DNA from: Rhizobiaceae bacterium
Lineage (GTDB): Bacteria > Pseudomonadota > Alphaproteobacteria > Rhizobiales > Rhizobiaceae
Direction: 5' to 3'
Assembly: GCA_014380965.1 (NCBI GenBank)
Contig: JACMIV010000142.1
Location: 1-7,296, forward strand
Length of the DNA stretch: 7,296 nucleotides
Positions 1 to 7,023 of the stretch are shown here, piece by piece. Every line of letters begins with the position of its first letter. The first letter of the stretch is position 1. Under the pieces are notes generated by a model, which had not been told where the DNA came from, did not search any database, and saw nothing but the letters and a program-made list of their open reading frames with translations. The translations under genes and the position numbers were made by a program.

Positions 1-1
1 A

Positions 2-19
2 GCCGGAGGGGGCTCCGGC
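2..19 (-). terminator. GC hairpin at window edge, possible hprK operon terminator
   Basis: A perfect 7-bp inverted repeat, GCCGGAG (2-8) and CTCCGGC (13-19), encloses a 4-base loop. Read on the minus strand it is followed by a single T at position 1 and then leaves the window, so any U-tract cannot be seen. On the plus strand the hairpin is followed by CATGACG, which is not a U-tract. It could therefore end the chvI-chvG-hprK transcript, or end a convergent gene from outside the window. The assignment is tentative because the tail is missing. Confidence 0.35.
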
Positions 20-208
20 CATGACGTTCACCGATCATGCACCATGATAGGGCGGGCTCGCAATGCTGCAGAGCACACCTCGCCGTCCGCGGACCCGCCT
101 CTGTGGCCGAAATGCGGCGACGCGGTCCGTCGTGAAGCCCGCCAAGCGACAGGTTGCGACTGCGCTACACGCGGCGGCTGCAAGGTGTCTGCGGCCGGCG
201 GCCGTTCC

Positions 209-715
209 TCACGGCGTCTTGCGGTGTGTCGACCGCATCGCCAGGCCCTGCAGCACGTCTGCGCCGAAGGACGCCTGTCGCTCCGGCAGGACGATCCGCC
301 GGAGCGAAACGCCATGGAGCGTCTCGGTCGCTGTCGCCGGCATTCGCGCGATTGCCTCATGCTCGAGAAGGTCGACGACGAGTGTCACTTTTGCACGGTC
401 GACGAAGCGTTCCTCGATGATGCCGATGCCCGAAACCTCGATCAGACCGCGGATGGTCGCTGGAGCGACGGCAAAGAGGCTGTTGCCCTTCCGCTCGAGG
501 AACACCTGGTCGTCGCCGACGAGAGCCGACTCGATGCCGAGGAGTTCGGCGCGGCGCAGGAGCGACAGCGCGAGCGCGGATTTTCCAGAGCGCGATCTGC
601 CCCGGATGAGAATGCCTTCGCCGCCCACCGACACGACGCTCGCATGGACATTGCGAGGCGACGCTGCGTTCGCAGGGGCCGTTTCTGCGGCCTCGATGTC
701 GGAGCGCTCGTTCAT
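209..715 (-). CDS. hprK: HPr kinase/phosphorylase, short alphaproteobacterial type
   Basis: This 168-residue protein matches the short HprK of alphaproteobacteria, which is essentially the C-terminal catalytic domain without the long N-terminal domain of Firmicutes HprK. The family phosphorylates HPr of the phosphotransferase system on a serine in the cytoplasm and can reverse it, linking PTS state to carbon and envelope control. Visible signs are an N-HA-S-V-V opening (22-28), a Walker A loop GRSRSGKS (39-46, K45), the GDDQVFL strand with acidic pair D69/D70, and the signature region GLIEVSGIGI (90-99). Two positions are unusual: R42 replaces the glycine commonly found inside the loop, and S95 replaces the Arg expected in the E-[IVL]-R-G-x-G signature. 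Its ATG overlaps the chvG stop as ATGA and has no strong Shine-Dalgarno, so translation is probably coupled to chvG. The N-terminal 20 residues are low-complexity and the exact end differs from relatives. The identification is firm; the activity is inferred. Confidence 0.9.
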   Translation of the reverse strand: MNERSDIEAAETAPANAASPRNVHASVVSVGGEGILIRGRSRSGKSALALSLLRRAELLGIESALVGDDQVFLERKGNSLFAVAPATIRGLIEVSGIGIIEERFVDRAKVTLVVDLLEHEAIARMPATATETLHGVSLRRIVLPERQASFGADVLQGLAMRSTHRKTP

Positions 716-2523
716 TCGCCGGGCAGACAGACGGTGAAGCGGGCGCCCGCCAGACCGTTCGGAGCGGCGGGGTCCTCGATGTTCTCGGCGTCGAGCGTAC
801 CGCCATGGGCCTCGACGATCTGGCGCGAGATCGAGAGGCCGAGGCCGGAGTTCTGGCCGAAGGCTTCCGCGGACGGCCGGTCTGTGTAGAAGCGCTCGAA
901 GATCCGCTCGATCTTCTCGGCCAGGATACCGGGTCCGTTGTCCTCGACGACGACGAAGATCTGCCGGCCGCTGCGGAAGAGCCGGATGAGGATATGCCCG
1001 CCCTCCATGGGCACGAAGGAGCGGGCATTGTCGATGAGATTGGTGAAGACCTGGCTGAGGCGGAGGTCATGTCCGCCGACGATATAGGTTCGTCCGGGTC
1101 CTGCCGGGGCGACCTTCAGCTCGATCGTGGTGTCCCAGCCGGCCTTTGCATGCGTCCTCGCGCCGTCGACGACGGAGCCGAGAAGACTGCCGAGATCAAC
1201 GGGGTCGGTCACCTCGCGCGCGAGCTCCGCGTCGAGGCGAGAGGCGTCGGAAATGTCGGTGATGAGCCGGTCGAGGCGGCGCACGTCGTGCTCGATCACT
1301 GCGAGCAGCCGCTGCTTTGAATGTTCGTTCCGGGCGTGGGGCAGCGTCTCGACGGCACTGCGGAGCGAGGTCAGCGGGTTCTTCAACTCATGGGAGACGT
1401 CGGCCGCGAAGCTTTCGATCGCATCCATGCGCCGGTAGAGCGCGTTGGTCATCTCGCGCAGCGCCGAGGCGAGATTGCCGACCTCGTCCGCACGGTCGCC
1501 GAAATCGGGAATCTCCTCGCGCGACTTGACGCCCCTCTTCACCCGGATCGCCGCGGCCGAAAGCCGGCGGAGCGGTGTCGCGATGGTCGAGGCGAGGAGG
1601 ATCGACAGAAAGATCGTGACGAGGGCGGCGACCGCGAAGACGCGCACGATCGCCATGCGCTCGGCCTGCACGATCTTGTCGATATCGCCGCCTTGCGTTG
1701 AGAGGAGCAGCACGCCGAGGACGGCCCGGAAGCGCTGGATCGGCACTGCGACCGAGACGATGAGCTCGCCCCTGTCGGTGACGCGCACGACGGTGGCAGG
1801 CCCCCCGGTCAGCGCGTTCATCACCTCGGGATAGGTGGTGCCCGAGCCGCCCGGCGTCTCCGAATAGATCGGCAGATCGCTGCGCTGGAAGAACTGGCGG
1901 AGCCATTCGCCGGCGCGCTGGGTGAAGACCGGTTCGTCGTCGACGACGGGTGGAAGCTCGTATCGCAGGACCTGTCCGCGCGAGTAGAGGTGGCGGGAGT
2001 CGAGGATGAGATTGGCGTCGCGGTCGTAGAGCCGGGCGCGGGTGCGCGTCGGCGAGATCAGCCGGCGCAGGAGCGGCGCGACGCGCTCGGGATTGATCGG
2101 GAAATCGAGACTGTCAGCCGATTCCGTTCCGGGCTGAAGCGTCGCGCCGGCCTGGAGTTCGAGCAGCCGCTCTGGATCGAGCGTGATCGAGTTGGTCTCC
2201 ACCGTTGCCGACGAGGCAATGGCGCTCGCGATGATCTCCCCTTGCGTCAGAAGGCTTTCGACGCGCGCGTCGATAAGGCCGGCGCGGAACTGGTTGAGAT
2301 ACAGGATGCCCGAGACGAGAACGATCAGGGCGACGAGGTTGAGGAAGACGATCCGCCGCGTCAGCGAGGAGAAGATCGAATGGCCGAGCAGCCATCGCGT
2401 CTGGGTGACGACGCGGCGCCCGAAGGGCAGGCGTCGAAGACGTGCGCGCGCGATCGCATCCCGCCGCCTCCGGCGCGCCGCGGCGAGATCCCTTGCCGTA
2501 TCACCGTCGGTGTTTGCGACCAT
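712..2523 (-). CDS. chvG: ChvG/ExoS-type membrane sensor histidine kinase
   Basis: This 603-residue inner-membrane histidine kinase is the partner of the ChvI regulator encoded just upstream. In rhizobia and Agrobacterium the ChvG-ChvI pair senses acid or envelope conditions, through the periplasmic inhibitor ExoR in those genera, and controls exopolysaccharide, motility and host-interaction genes. Order of parts: an Arg-rich cytoplasmic N-terminus (about 16-56), TM1 about 57-77, a periplasmic sensor region about 78-290 including the conserved stretch SPTRTRARLYDRDANLILDS (157-176), TM2 about 291-313, HAMP about 314-366, the H-box SHELKNPLTSL with phospho-acceptor H378, the N-box NLIDNA (495-500), the G1 box DNGPGI (528-533), an F-box near 541-546, and the G2 box GLGLS (560-564). 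All catalytic motifs are intact. It lies 71 bases after chvI and overlaps hprK by 4 bases. The start has no strong Shine-Dalgarno, but I see no better in-frame ATG or GTG before TM1. Length fits the family (about 600 residues). Confidence 0.96.
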   Translation of the reverse strand: MVANTDGDTARDLAAARRRRRDAIARARLRRLPFGRRVVTQTRWLLGHSIFSSLTRRIVFLNLVALIVLVSGILYLNQFRAGLIDARVESLLTQGEIIASAIASSATVETNSITLDPERLLELQAGATLQPGTESADSLDFPINPERVAPLLRRLISPTRTRARLYDRDANLILDSRHLYSRGQVLRYELPPVVDDEPVFTQRAGEWLRQFFQRSDLPIYSETPGGSGTTYPEVMNALTGGPATVVRVTDRGELIVSVAVPIQRFRAVLGVLLLSTQGGDIDKIVQAERMAIVRVFAVAALVTIFLSILLASTIATPLRRLSAAAIRVKRGVKSREEIPDFGDRADEVGNLASALREMTNALYRRMDAIESFAADVSHELKNPLTSLRSAVETLPHARNEHSKQRLLAVIEHDVRRLDRLITDISDASRLDAELAREVTDPVDLGSLLGSVVDGARTHAKAGWDTTIELKVAPAGPGRTYIVGGHDLRLSQVFTNLIDNARSFVPMEGGHILIRLFRSGRQIFVVVEDNGPGILAEKIERIFERFYTDRPSAEAFGQNSGLGLSISRQIVEAHGGTLDAENIEDPAAPNGLAGARFTVCLPGE

Positions 2524-2594
2524 GGTGAGCGTAGACCCCGCCGTGCGCCTCGTCCCCTTAGGGAGGGGCGTCTCTGAGCACGCCCGACCCGATA

Positions 2595-3308
2595 TCAGGT
2601 TTCGCGGAACCTGTAACCGACGCCGTAGAGCGTCTCGATCATGTCAAAGTCGTCGTCGATCGCCTTGAACTTCTTGCGCAGCCTTTTGATGTGGCTGTCG
2701 ATCGTGCGGTCGTCGACATAGACCTGTTCATCATAGGCCGCGTCCATAAGCGCGTCCCGGCTCTTCACGACGCCGGGGCGCTGGGCGAGCGAATGGAGGA
2801 TGAGGAATTCCGTCACCGTCAGCGTGACGGGCTGGCCCATCCAGGTACAGGTGTGGCGTTCCTGGTCCATGACGAGGAGGCCGCGCTCCAGCGAAGCCTC
2901 GGGCGTTGGGCCGGTCTTGACGCCTTCGCGCGCCGCGCCGCGCCGGAGGATCGCCCGGACGCGCTCGACGAGAAGGCGTTGGGAGAAGGGTTTGCGGATG
3001 TAGTCGTCGGCGCCCATCTTGAGGCCGAAGAGCTCGTCGATCTCCTCGTCCTTCGAAGTGAGGAAGATGACGGGAAGGTCCGACTTCATGCGCAGTCGCC
3101 GCAGGAGCTCCATGCCGTCCATGCGGGGCATCTTGATGTCGAAGATGGCGAGATGCGGAGGACGCGATTGAAGGCCTTCGAGCGCCGAGGCACCGTCGGT
3201 ATAGGTCTCGACCCGGTAGCCCTCGTTCTCCAGCGCGATCGATACCGACGTCAGAATATTCCTGTCGTCGTCCACCAGCGCAATTGTCGGCATCCTGTCG
3301 GTCTCCAT
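2595..3308 (-). CDS. chvI: ChvI, OmpR-family response regulator
   Basis: This 237-residue DNA-binding response regulator is phosphorylated by ChvG. An N-terminal receiver domain (about 7-122) has the acidic pocket D13-D15, phospho-acceptor D57 in [10 protein letters not shown], the switch T84 and the conserved K106 before P107. A C-terminal winged-helix domain (about 140-235) ends with the OmpR-type stretch [16 protein letters not shown] and [13 protein letters not shown]. Much of the sequence ([39 protein letters not shown]) is nearly identical to what I know of rhizobial ChvI. Two starts are possible: the ATG at 3306-3308, preceded by AGGA at a 10-base spacing, or the ATG at 3291-3293 (residue 6, giving [10 protein letters not shown]), preceded by GGAG. 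The shorter form looks more like known ChvI N-termini. It is the first gene of the chvI-chvG-hprK operon, with a candidate promoter at 3451-3480. In relatives the system regulates its own transcription; this is not shown here. Confidence 0.96.
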   Translation of the reverse strand: METDRMPTIALVDDDRNILTSVSIALENEGYRVETYTDGASALEGLQSRPPHLAIFDIKMPRMDGMELLRRLRMKSDLPVIFLTSKDEEIDELFGLKMGADDYIRKPFSQRLLVERVRAILRRGAAREGVKTGPTPEASLERGLLVMDQERHTCTWMGQPVTLTVTEFLILHSLAQRPGVVKSRDALMDAAYDEQVYVDDRTIDSHIKRLRKKFKAIDDDFDMIETLYGVGYRFRET

Positions 3309-3369
3309 TCATCAACGTTCCTGCGGGATGTCGGCATATCACCCCTGCAGAGACCTTCGTTGCGTCGCG

Positions 3370-3402
3370 CGGTCGGCGGAAGGAGCAATGGCCCTTCGAC
3401 CG
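3370..3402 (-). promoter_or_regulatory. Bulged hairpin in predicted chvI 5' leader
   Basis: On the minus strand CGGTC-GAAGG can pair with CCTTC-(4-base bulge)-GACCG around a 9-base loop, giving about ten base pairs. It lies about 60 bases upstream of the chvI start and inside the transcript expected from the promoter at 3451-3480. It has no U-tract, so it is not an intrinsic terminator. It could be chance in GC-rich DNA. Confidence 0.25.
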
Positions 3403-3450
3403 GCACGCGCCGCGGTATGTCCCGCATCCTGTCACGCGACATCATTCCGT

Positions 3451-3480
3451 ATTAAATGTGGCGGATCGCCTGAATTGCAA
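3451..3480 (-). promoter_or_regulatory. Candidate sigma-70 promoter for chvI operon
   Basis: On the minus strand TTGCAA (3475-3480) sits 18 bases upstream of TTTAAT (3451-3456), a 4/6 and a 5/6 match to the -35 and -10 hexamers. A start near 3444 would give a leader of about 136 bases before chvI. The site lies after the terminator of the preceding minus-strand gene, which supports independent transcription of chvI-chvG-hprK. An inverted repeat TGTC-ACGC-GACA at 3430-3441 overlaps the predicted start and could be an operator. Confidence 0.45.
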
Positions 3481-3536
3481 AGCGGATGCGAATATGGGCG
3501 TGCCGCGAGCCGCGTGGTCGATGTGTCGTCAACAAG

Positions 3537-3560
3537 AAACGGCGGCCGACACCGCCGTTT
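3537..3560 (-). terminator. Intrinsic terminator of the FMN-split-barrel gene
   Basis: A perfect 9-bp inverted repeat, AAACGGCGG (3537-3545) and CCGCCGTTT (3552-3560), has a 6-base loop. On the minus strand the stem runs straight into GTTTCTTGTT, a T-rich tail. It lies 51 bases beyond the stop of the minus-strand gene that ends at 3612. It should separate that gene from chvI. On the plus strand the tail (CGTTTCTCG) is weaker. Confidence 0.75.
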
Positions 3561-3611
3561 CTCGAGCGAGAAAGTCGATTCCGTTCGGGAGCGACATCTC
3601 TTGAAGGTCGA

Positions 3612-4085
3612 TTACAGGGTAACCTTGCGATACTCCGTCGTATCCGGCCTGTCCTTGTCGCCGAGATAGGCTTTGGCGAACTCGAAGACCTGCTCGATCT
3701 TGTTCGCCTTGACGTTCCAAAGCTCGGCCTGATCGGGATCGACGACGAGCACCGCGACGCTCGGATCGTCCTTGCCCTGCGGCATCCAGGCTTCCGCCTC
3801 GCCGTCCCAGATCTCCGCGACGAGCGCGCGATCCCCGGAGATACGGGCGGTTCCCGTCGCCGAGACATACTTGCCGTGCTTGGAGAAGGTGAGGGCGACT
3901 TGATTGTCAGCCTCGATCTCGTCGACCTTGTGGGAATTGCGATCGGTCAGGAAAAGAATTTCCTGCCGCCCTTTCGAAACCCGCGGCGCCATCGGCCGCG
4001 CGCGCATGCGCCCGTCGGCATGAGTCACAACCATGCAGGTGTCAAAGTCGTCTACCATATCCCAGAATGCGTCCGTCGAAGTCAT
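3612..4085 (-). CDS. Pyridoxamine 5'-phosphate oxidase-like FMN-binding split-barrel protein (general stress protein family)
   Basis: This 157-residue soluble protein resembles the small 'general stress protein 26' branch of the PNPOx-like split-barrel fold (COG3871-type), which binds FMN or related flavins. It is not a true PdxH. Visible signs are an N-terminal helix (TDAFWDMVDDFDTCMVVTH), the strand with RARPM (28-32), the FLTDRNSHKVDEIEADNQVALTF segment (45-67) typical of 'W/F-x-T-x(4)-K-x(2)-[EI]-x(4)-V-x-[LV]-x-[FY]', and a C-terminal ELWNVKAN segment (121-128). The ATG at 4083-4085 is chosen because AAGGA stands 8 bases upstream and the fold begins directly there; the frame stays open to 4382, but that extension is AT-rich at its far end and unlike any protein I know. 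It is divergent from pckA and has its own terminator. The substrate is unknown; a redox or stress role is only family-based inference. Confidence 0.85.
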   Translation of the reverse strand: MTSTDAFWDMVDDFDTCMVVTHADGRMRARPMAPRVSKGRQEILFLTDRNSHKVDEIEADNQVALTFSKHGKYVSATGTARISGDRALVAEIWDGEAEAWMPQGKDDPSVAVLVVDPDQAELWNVKANKIEQVFEFAKAYLGDKDRPDTTEYRKVTL

Positions 4086-4456
4086 CGCGTTCTTCCTTTC
4101 GATCCGTTTCGGCCGTGCGACGAAAACGATGTCGCCTTCGGCCAGCCACGACAGGAATGCGCCAGAGCCCGAAAGGTCGCCGACCCCTCTGCCGAAAGGT
4201 ACGCAACGCCTTGATCGGAGCGGAGGGGAACGCAGCTCGACCGGCAGGTCGCTAAAAAATCGTCGCATGACGAAACGATTAAAACTTTCGATCGAACCGA
4301 TTAAATCACCTTTCTGTAGGTTTAAATCGATTAATGGGCTGAAAAGATTAAGCAAATCAAATGGCCGGCGCTTGATGAGCATGATGCACCGCAGTATCTA
4401 CTACGATACTTGTTCGGCCGACGGGTCGCCGGACGTTCATCTGGAGACGAGGCACC
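4086..4456. promoter_or_regulatory. Divergent control region between the FMN-split-barrel gene and pckA
   Basis: These 371 bases separate two divergent genes and hold no credible gene. The part next to pckA (about 4252-4362) is strikingly AT-rich against the GC-rich surroundings. It carries four GATTAA copies on the plus strand (starting 4277, 4299, 4329 and 4346) and two TTAAATC elements (4301-4307 and 4322-4328). This is where promoters and operators for both genes should lie. The regulator is unknown. Confidence 0.5.
4372..4400 (+). promoter_or_regulatory. Candidate pckA promoter
   Basis: TTGATG (4372-4377) and TATCTA (4395-4400) are separated by 17 bases, a weak match to -35 and -10 hexamers. 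A start near 4407 would leave a leader of about 50 bases. The AT-rich GATTAA cluster lies directly upstream, as expected for activator sites or an UP element. The -10 match is only three of six, so this is tentative. Confidence 0.3.
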
Positions 4457-6070
<1,614 letters not shown>

Positions 6071-6082
6071 GCCTCGAGGAAT

Positions 6083-6126
6083 AGGCCCGCGGCCGGACCC
6101 TCTGGGGGCTGGTCGCGGGCCTTTTT
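6083..6126 (+). terminator. Intrinsic terminator of pckA
   Basis: GGCCCGCGGCC (6084-6094) pairs with GGTCGCGGGCC (6111-6121), 11 pairs with one G-U wobble, across a 16-base loop. A further A6083-T6122 pair and the run TTTTT (6122-6126) complete a classic Rho-independent terminator. It begins 12 bases after the pckA stop. Confidence 0.92.
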
Positions 6127-6265
6127 CGTTCGCGGATACGCCGGGCAGCGCGTTCCTGCGCCGCAAGGCCGCTCCGCCGACCTTCGCAGCGCGATCGTGC
6201 CTTGCAATCGGGCTGCCGAGGCTCGACAAGGCGCATAAGCACCGCCAACCGCTGGGACAGTCGAG

Positions 6266-6700
6266 ATGAGCGAGGAAGACGGCCTGCGCGTGTCTCCCCG
6301 TGTGCTCATCCCGGCCGAGGACCTCCAGGAGGCCTTCATCCGATCTGGCGGGCCGGGCGGGCAGAACGTCAACAAGGTCGCGACGGCCGTGCAACTCCGC
6401 TTCGACGCGCGTCGCAGCAGGGCCTTGTCGGACGAAGTCGCGGTGCGGCTGATGAAGCTTGCCGGCAGCCGCGCGACCAAGGCCGGCGAGATCCTCATCG
6501 AGGCCTCCCGTTTCCGGACGCAGGAGCGCAACCGCGAAGACGCCCGCGAGCGCCTGGCGACGCTCATCCGGGAGGCACTCGTCCCGCCTCCGCCGCCGCG
6601 CAAGAAGACCAAACCATCCAAGGGCGCCGTGGAGCGCCGCCTGTCGGCGAAGAAAGGCCGGTCCGAGATCAAGAAGGGCCGCGGTCGGATCGAAGACTAG
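6266..6700 (+). CDS. arfB: ArfB/YaeJ-type peptidyl-tRNA hydrolase, alternative ribosome-rescue factor
   Basis: This 144-residue protein matches the ArfB family (E. coli ArfB is 140 residues). It rescues ribosomes stalled on mRNA without a stop codon by entering the empty A site and hydrolysing the peptidyl-tRNA. The catalytic motif GGQ (31-33) lies in SGGPGGQNVNK (27-37), followed by the family segment VQLRFDARRS and FRTQERNREDARERL (83-97). A basic tail (about 112-142, KKTKPSKGAVERRLSAKKGR...) is the part known to bind in the mRNA entry channel. A full release factor would be over 300 residues and have a stop-codon recognition domain, which is absent. The start ATG has only a weak purine-rich upstream stretch (GGGACAG). 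It lies 139 bases after the pckA terminator with no clear promoter seen, and is probably its own unit. Confidence 0.93.
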   Translation: MSEEDGLRVSPRVLIPAEDLQEAFIRSGGPGGQNVNKVATAVQLRFDARRSRALSDEVAVRLMKLAGSRATKAGEILIEASRFRTQERNREDARERLATLIREALVPPPPPRKKTKPSKGAVERRLSAKKGRSEIKKGRGRIED

Positions 6701-6757
6701 AAGGCATGACGCCAAGTGCATGGGCGTTCGCGGAGCCTTGCGAAGATAAAGGTAAAT

Positions 6758-6810
6758 CGCCGCGACCCTCGAAGATTTTGTGTCACAAATAAAACATCTG
6801 GTCCGCGGCG
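6758..6810. repeat. Nested inverted repeat centred near 6783
   Basis: Outer arms CGCCGCGACC (6758-6767) and GGTCCGCGGCG (6800-6810) are inverted repeats with one extra C in the right arm. They surround an inner perfect palindrome TTTGTG-T-CACAAA (6777-6789). Outer and inner repeats share almost the same centre (about 6783.5), so the element is symmetrical overall. It has no U-tract after either arm. It may be a factor-independent pause, the 3' end of the arfB transcript, or a protein-binding site. The inner part fits the TNGT-N3-ACNA pattern known for FadR-type GntR regulators, but that is a short motif. Confidence 0.5.
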
Positions 6811-6820
6811 GGGCAAGGCA

Positions 6821-6833
6821 CATTGCTGCAATG
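6821..6833. repeat. 13-bp palindrome CATTGC-T-GCAATG
   Basis: A perfect 6+1+6 inverted repeat lies 44 bases centre-to-centre from the TTTGTG-T-CACAAA palindrome. It could be a dimeric regulator site for the downstream FAS1 gene. The two palindromes share the layout and the central T but not the half-site sequence. Confidence 0.35.
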
Positions 6834-6971
6834 GTGCGATCATGTAGTGGTGTCCGAAGGTAGAAAACGACATGTGGCAGAAAGAAGAAGGTTCATTTTT
6901 AAGAAGTTCGAAACAATCAATAATGTGTGATGAAAAATCATGCAGCTTTTCGGCCCGGCTCCCGTATCTGC

Positions 6972-7019
6972 CGTACCTTTCGCTTCTGAAAGGCATCCCT
7001 TTTCAACGAAAAAGGTACG
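6972..7019 (+). promoter_or_regulatory. Structured leader of the FAS1 gene with Shine-Dalgarno in alternative hairpins
   Basis: CGTACCTTT (6972-6980) is a perfect inverted repeat of AAAGGTACG (7011-7019). Between them, CCTTTC (6976-6981) can instead pair with GAAAGG (6988-6993), and CCTTTTC (6998-7004) with GAAAAAGG (7008-7015, one bulged A) or, less well, with GAAAGG. The last purine block, AAAAAGG (7009-7015), is also the Shine-Dalgarno, 8 bases before the ATG at 7024. The pairings are partly mutually exclusive, so the leader could switch between an exposed and a masked ribosome site. Function is inferred from base pairing only. Confidence 0.4.
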
Positions 7020-7023
7020 CCCC

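Larger units (their letters stand above)
3309..3611. other. Intergenic region between the FMN-split-barrel gene and chvI
   Basis: These 303 bases contain no credible gene; open frames crossing it show no recognisable protein. It holds the terminator of the upstream minus-strand gene (3537-3560), a candidate chvI promoter (3451-3480), a short inverted repeat TGTC-ACGC-GACA (3430-3441) near the predicted transcription start, and a hairpin in the predicted chvI leader (3370-3402). Confidence 0.6.
6701..7023. promoter_or_regulatory. Palindrome-rich, partly AT-rich intergenic region before the FAS1 gene
   Basis: These 323 bases hold no credible gene. The first half contains a nested inverted repeat (6758-6810) and a second 6+1+6 palindrome (6821-6833). 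Positions about 6850-6950 are clearly AT-rich compared with flanking genes and probably contain the promoter of the FAS1 gene, though I could not assign convincing -35/-10 hexamers. The last 50 bases form a structured leader (6972-7019). Confidence 0.5.

Noticed and set aside
182..205. GC-rich CGGCC-GGC-GGCCG hairpin just after hprK, considered as a terminator
   Set aside because: The stem is only five pairs and there is no T-run on the minus strand after it; common by chance in GC-rich DNA.
44..889. Long plus-strand open frame opposite hprK and the end of chvG (281 codons)
   Set aside because: Its translation is Arg/Ala-rich with no recognisable family, and it lies antisense to two well-identified genes; it is a GC-driven shadow.
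2546..2575. CCCCT-AGGGG inverted repeat between chvI and chvG, considered as a terminator or attenuator
   Set aside because: Only five pairs with a five-base loop and no U-tract; chvI and chvG are most likely co-transcribed.
4238..4257. CGACC-GGCA-GGTCG hairpin next to CTAAAAAA
   Set aside because: The A-run follows the hairpin on the plus strand, and on the minus strand the T-run comes before it, so it has the wrong polarity for a terminator in either direction.
4086..4382. N-terminal extension of the FMN-split-barrel gene to an ATG at 4382
   Set aside because: The extra 99 residues run through the AT-rich intergenic region and resemble no known protein; a good Shine-Dalgarno precedes the ATG at 4083-4085, where the family fold starts.
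6697..6996. Minus-strand 99-codon open frame in the arfB-FAS1 intergenic region
   Set aside because: No family resemblance and no Shine-Dalgarno recognised; it spans palindromes and the FAS1 leader, so it is most likely non-coding.
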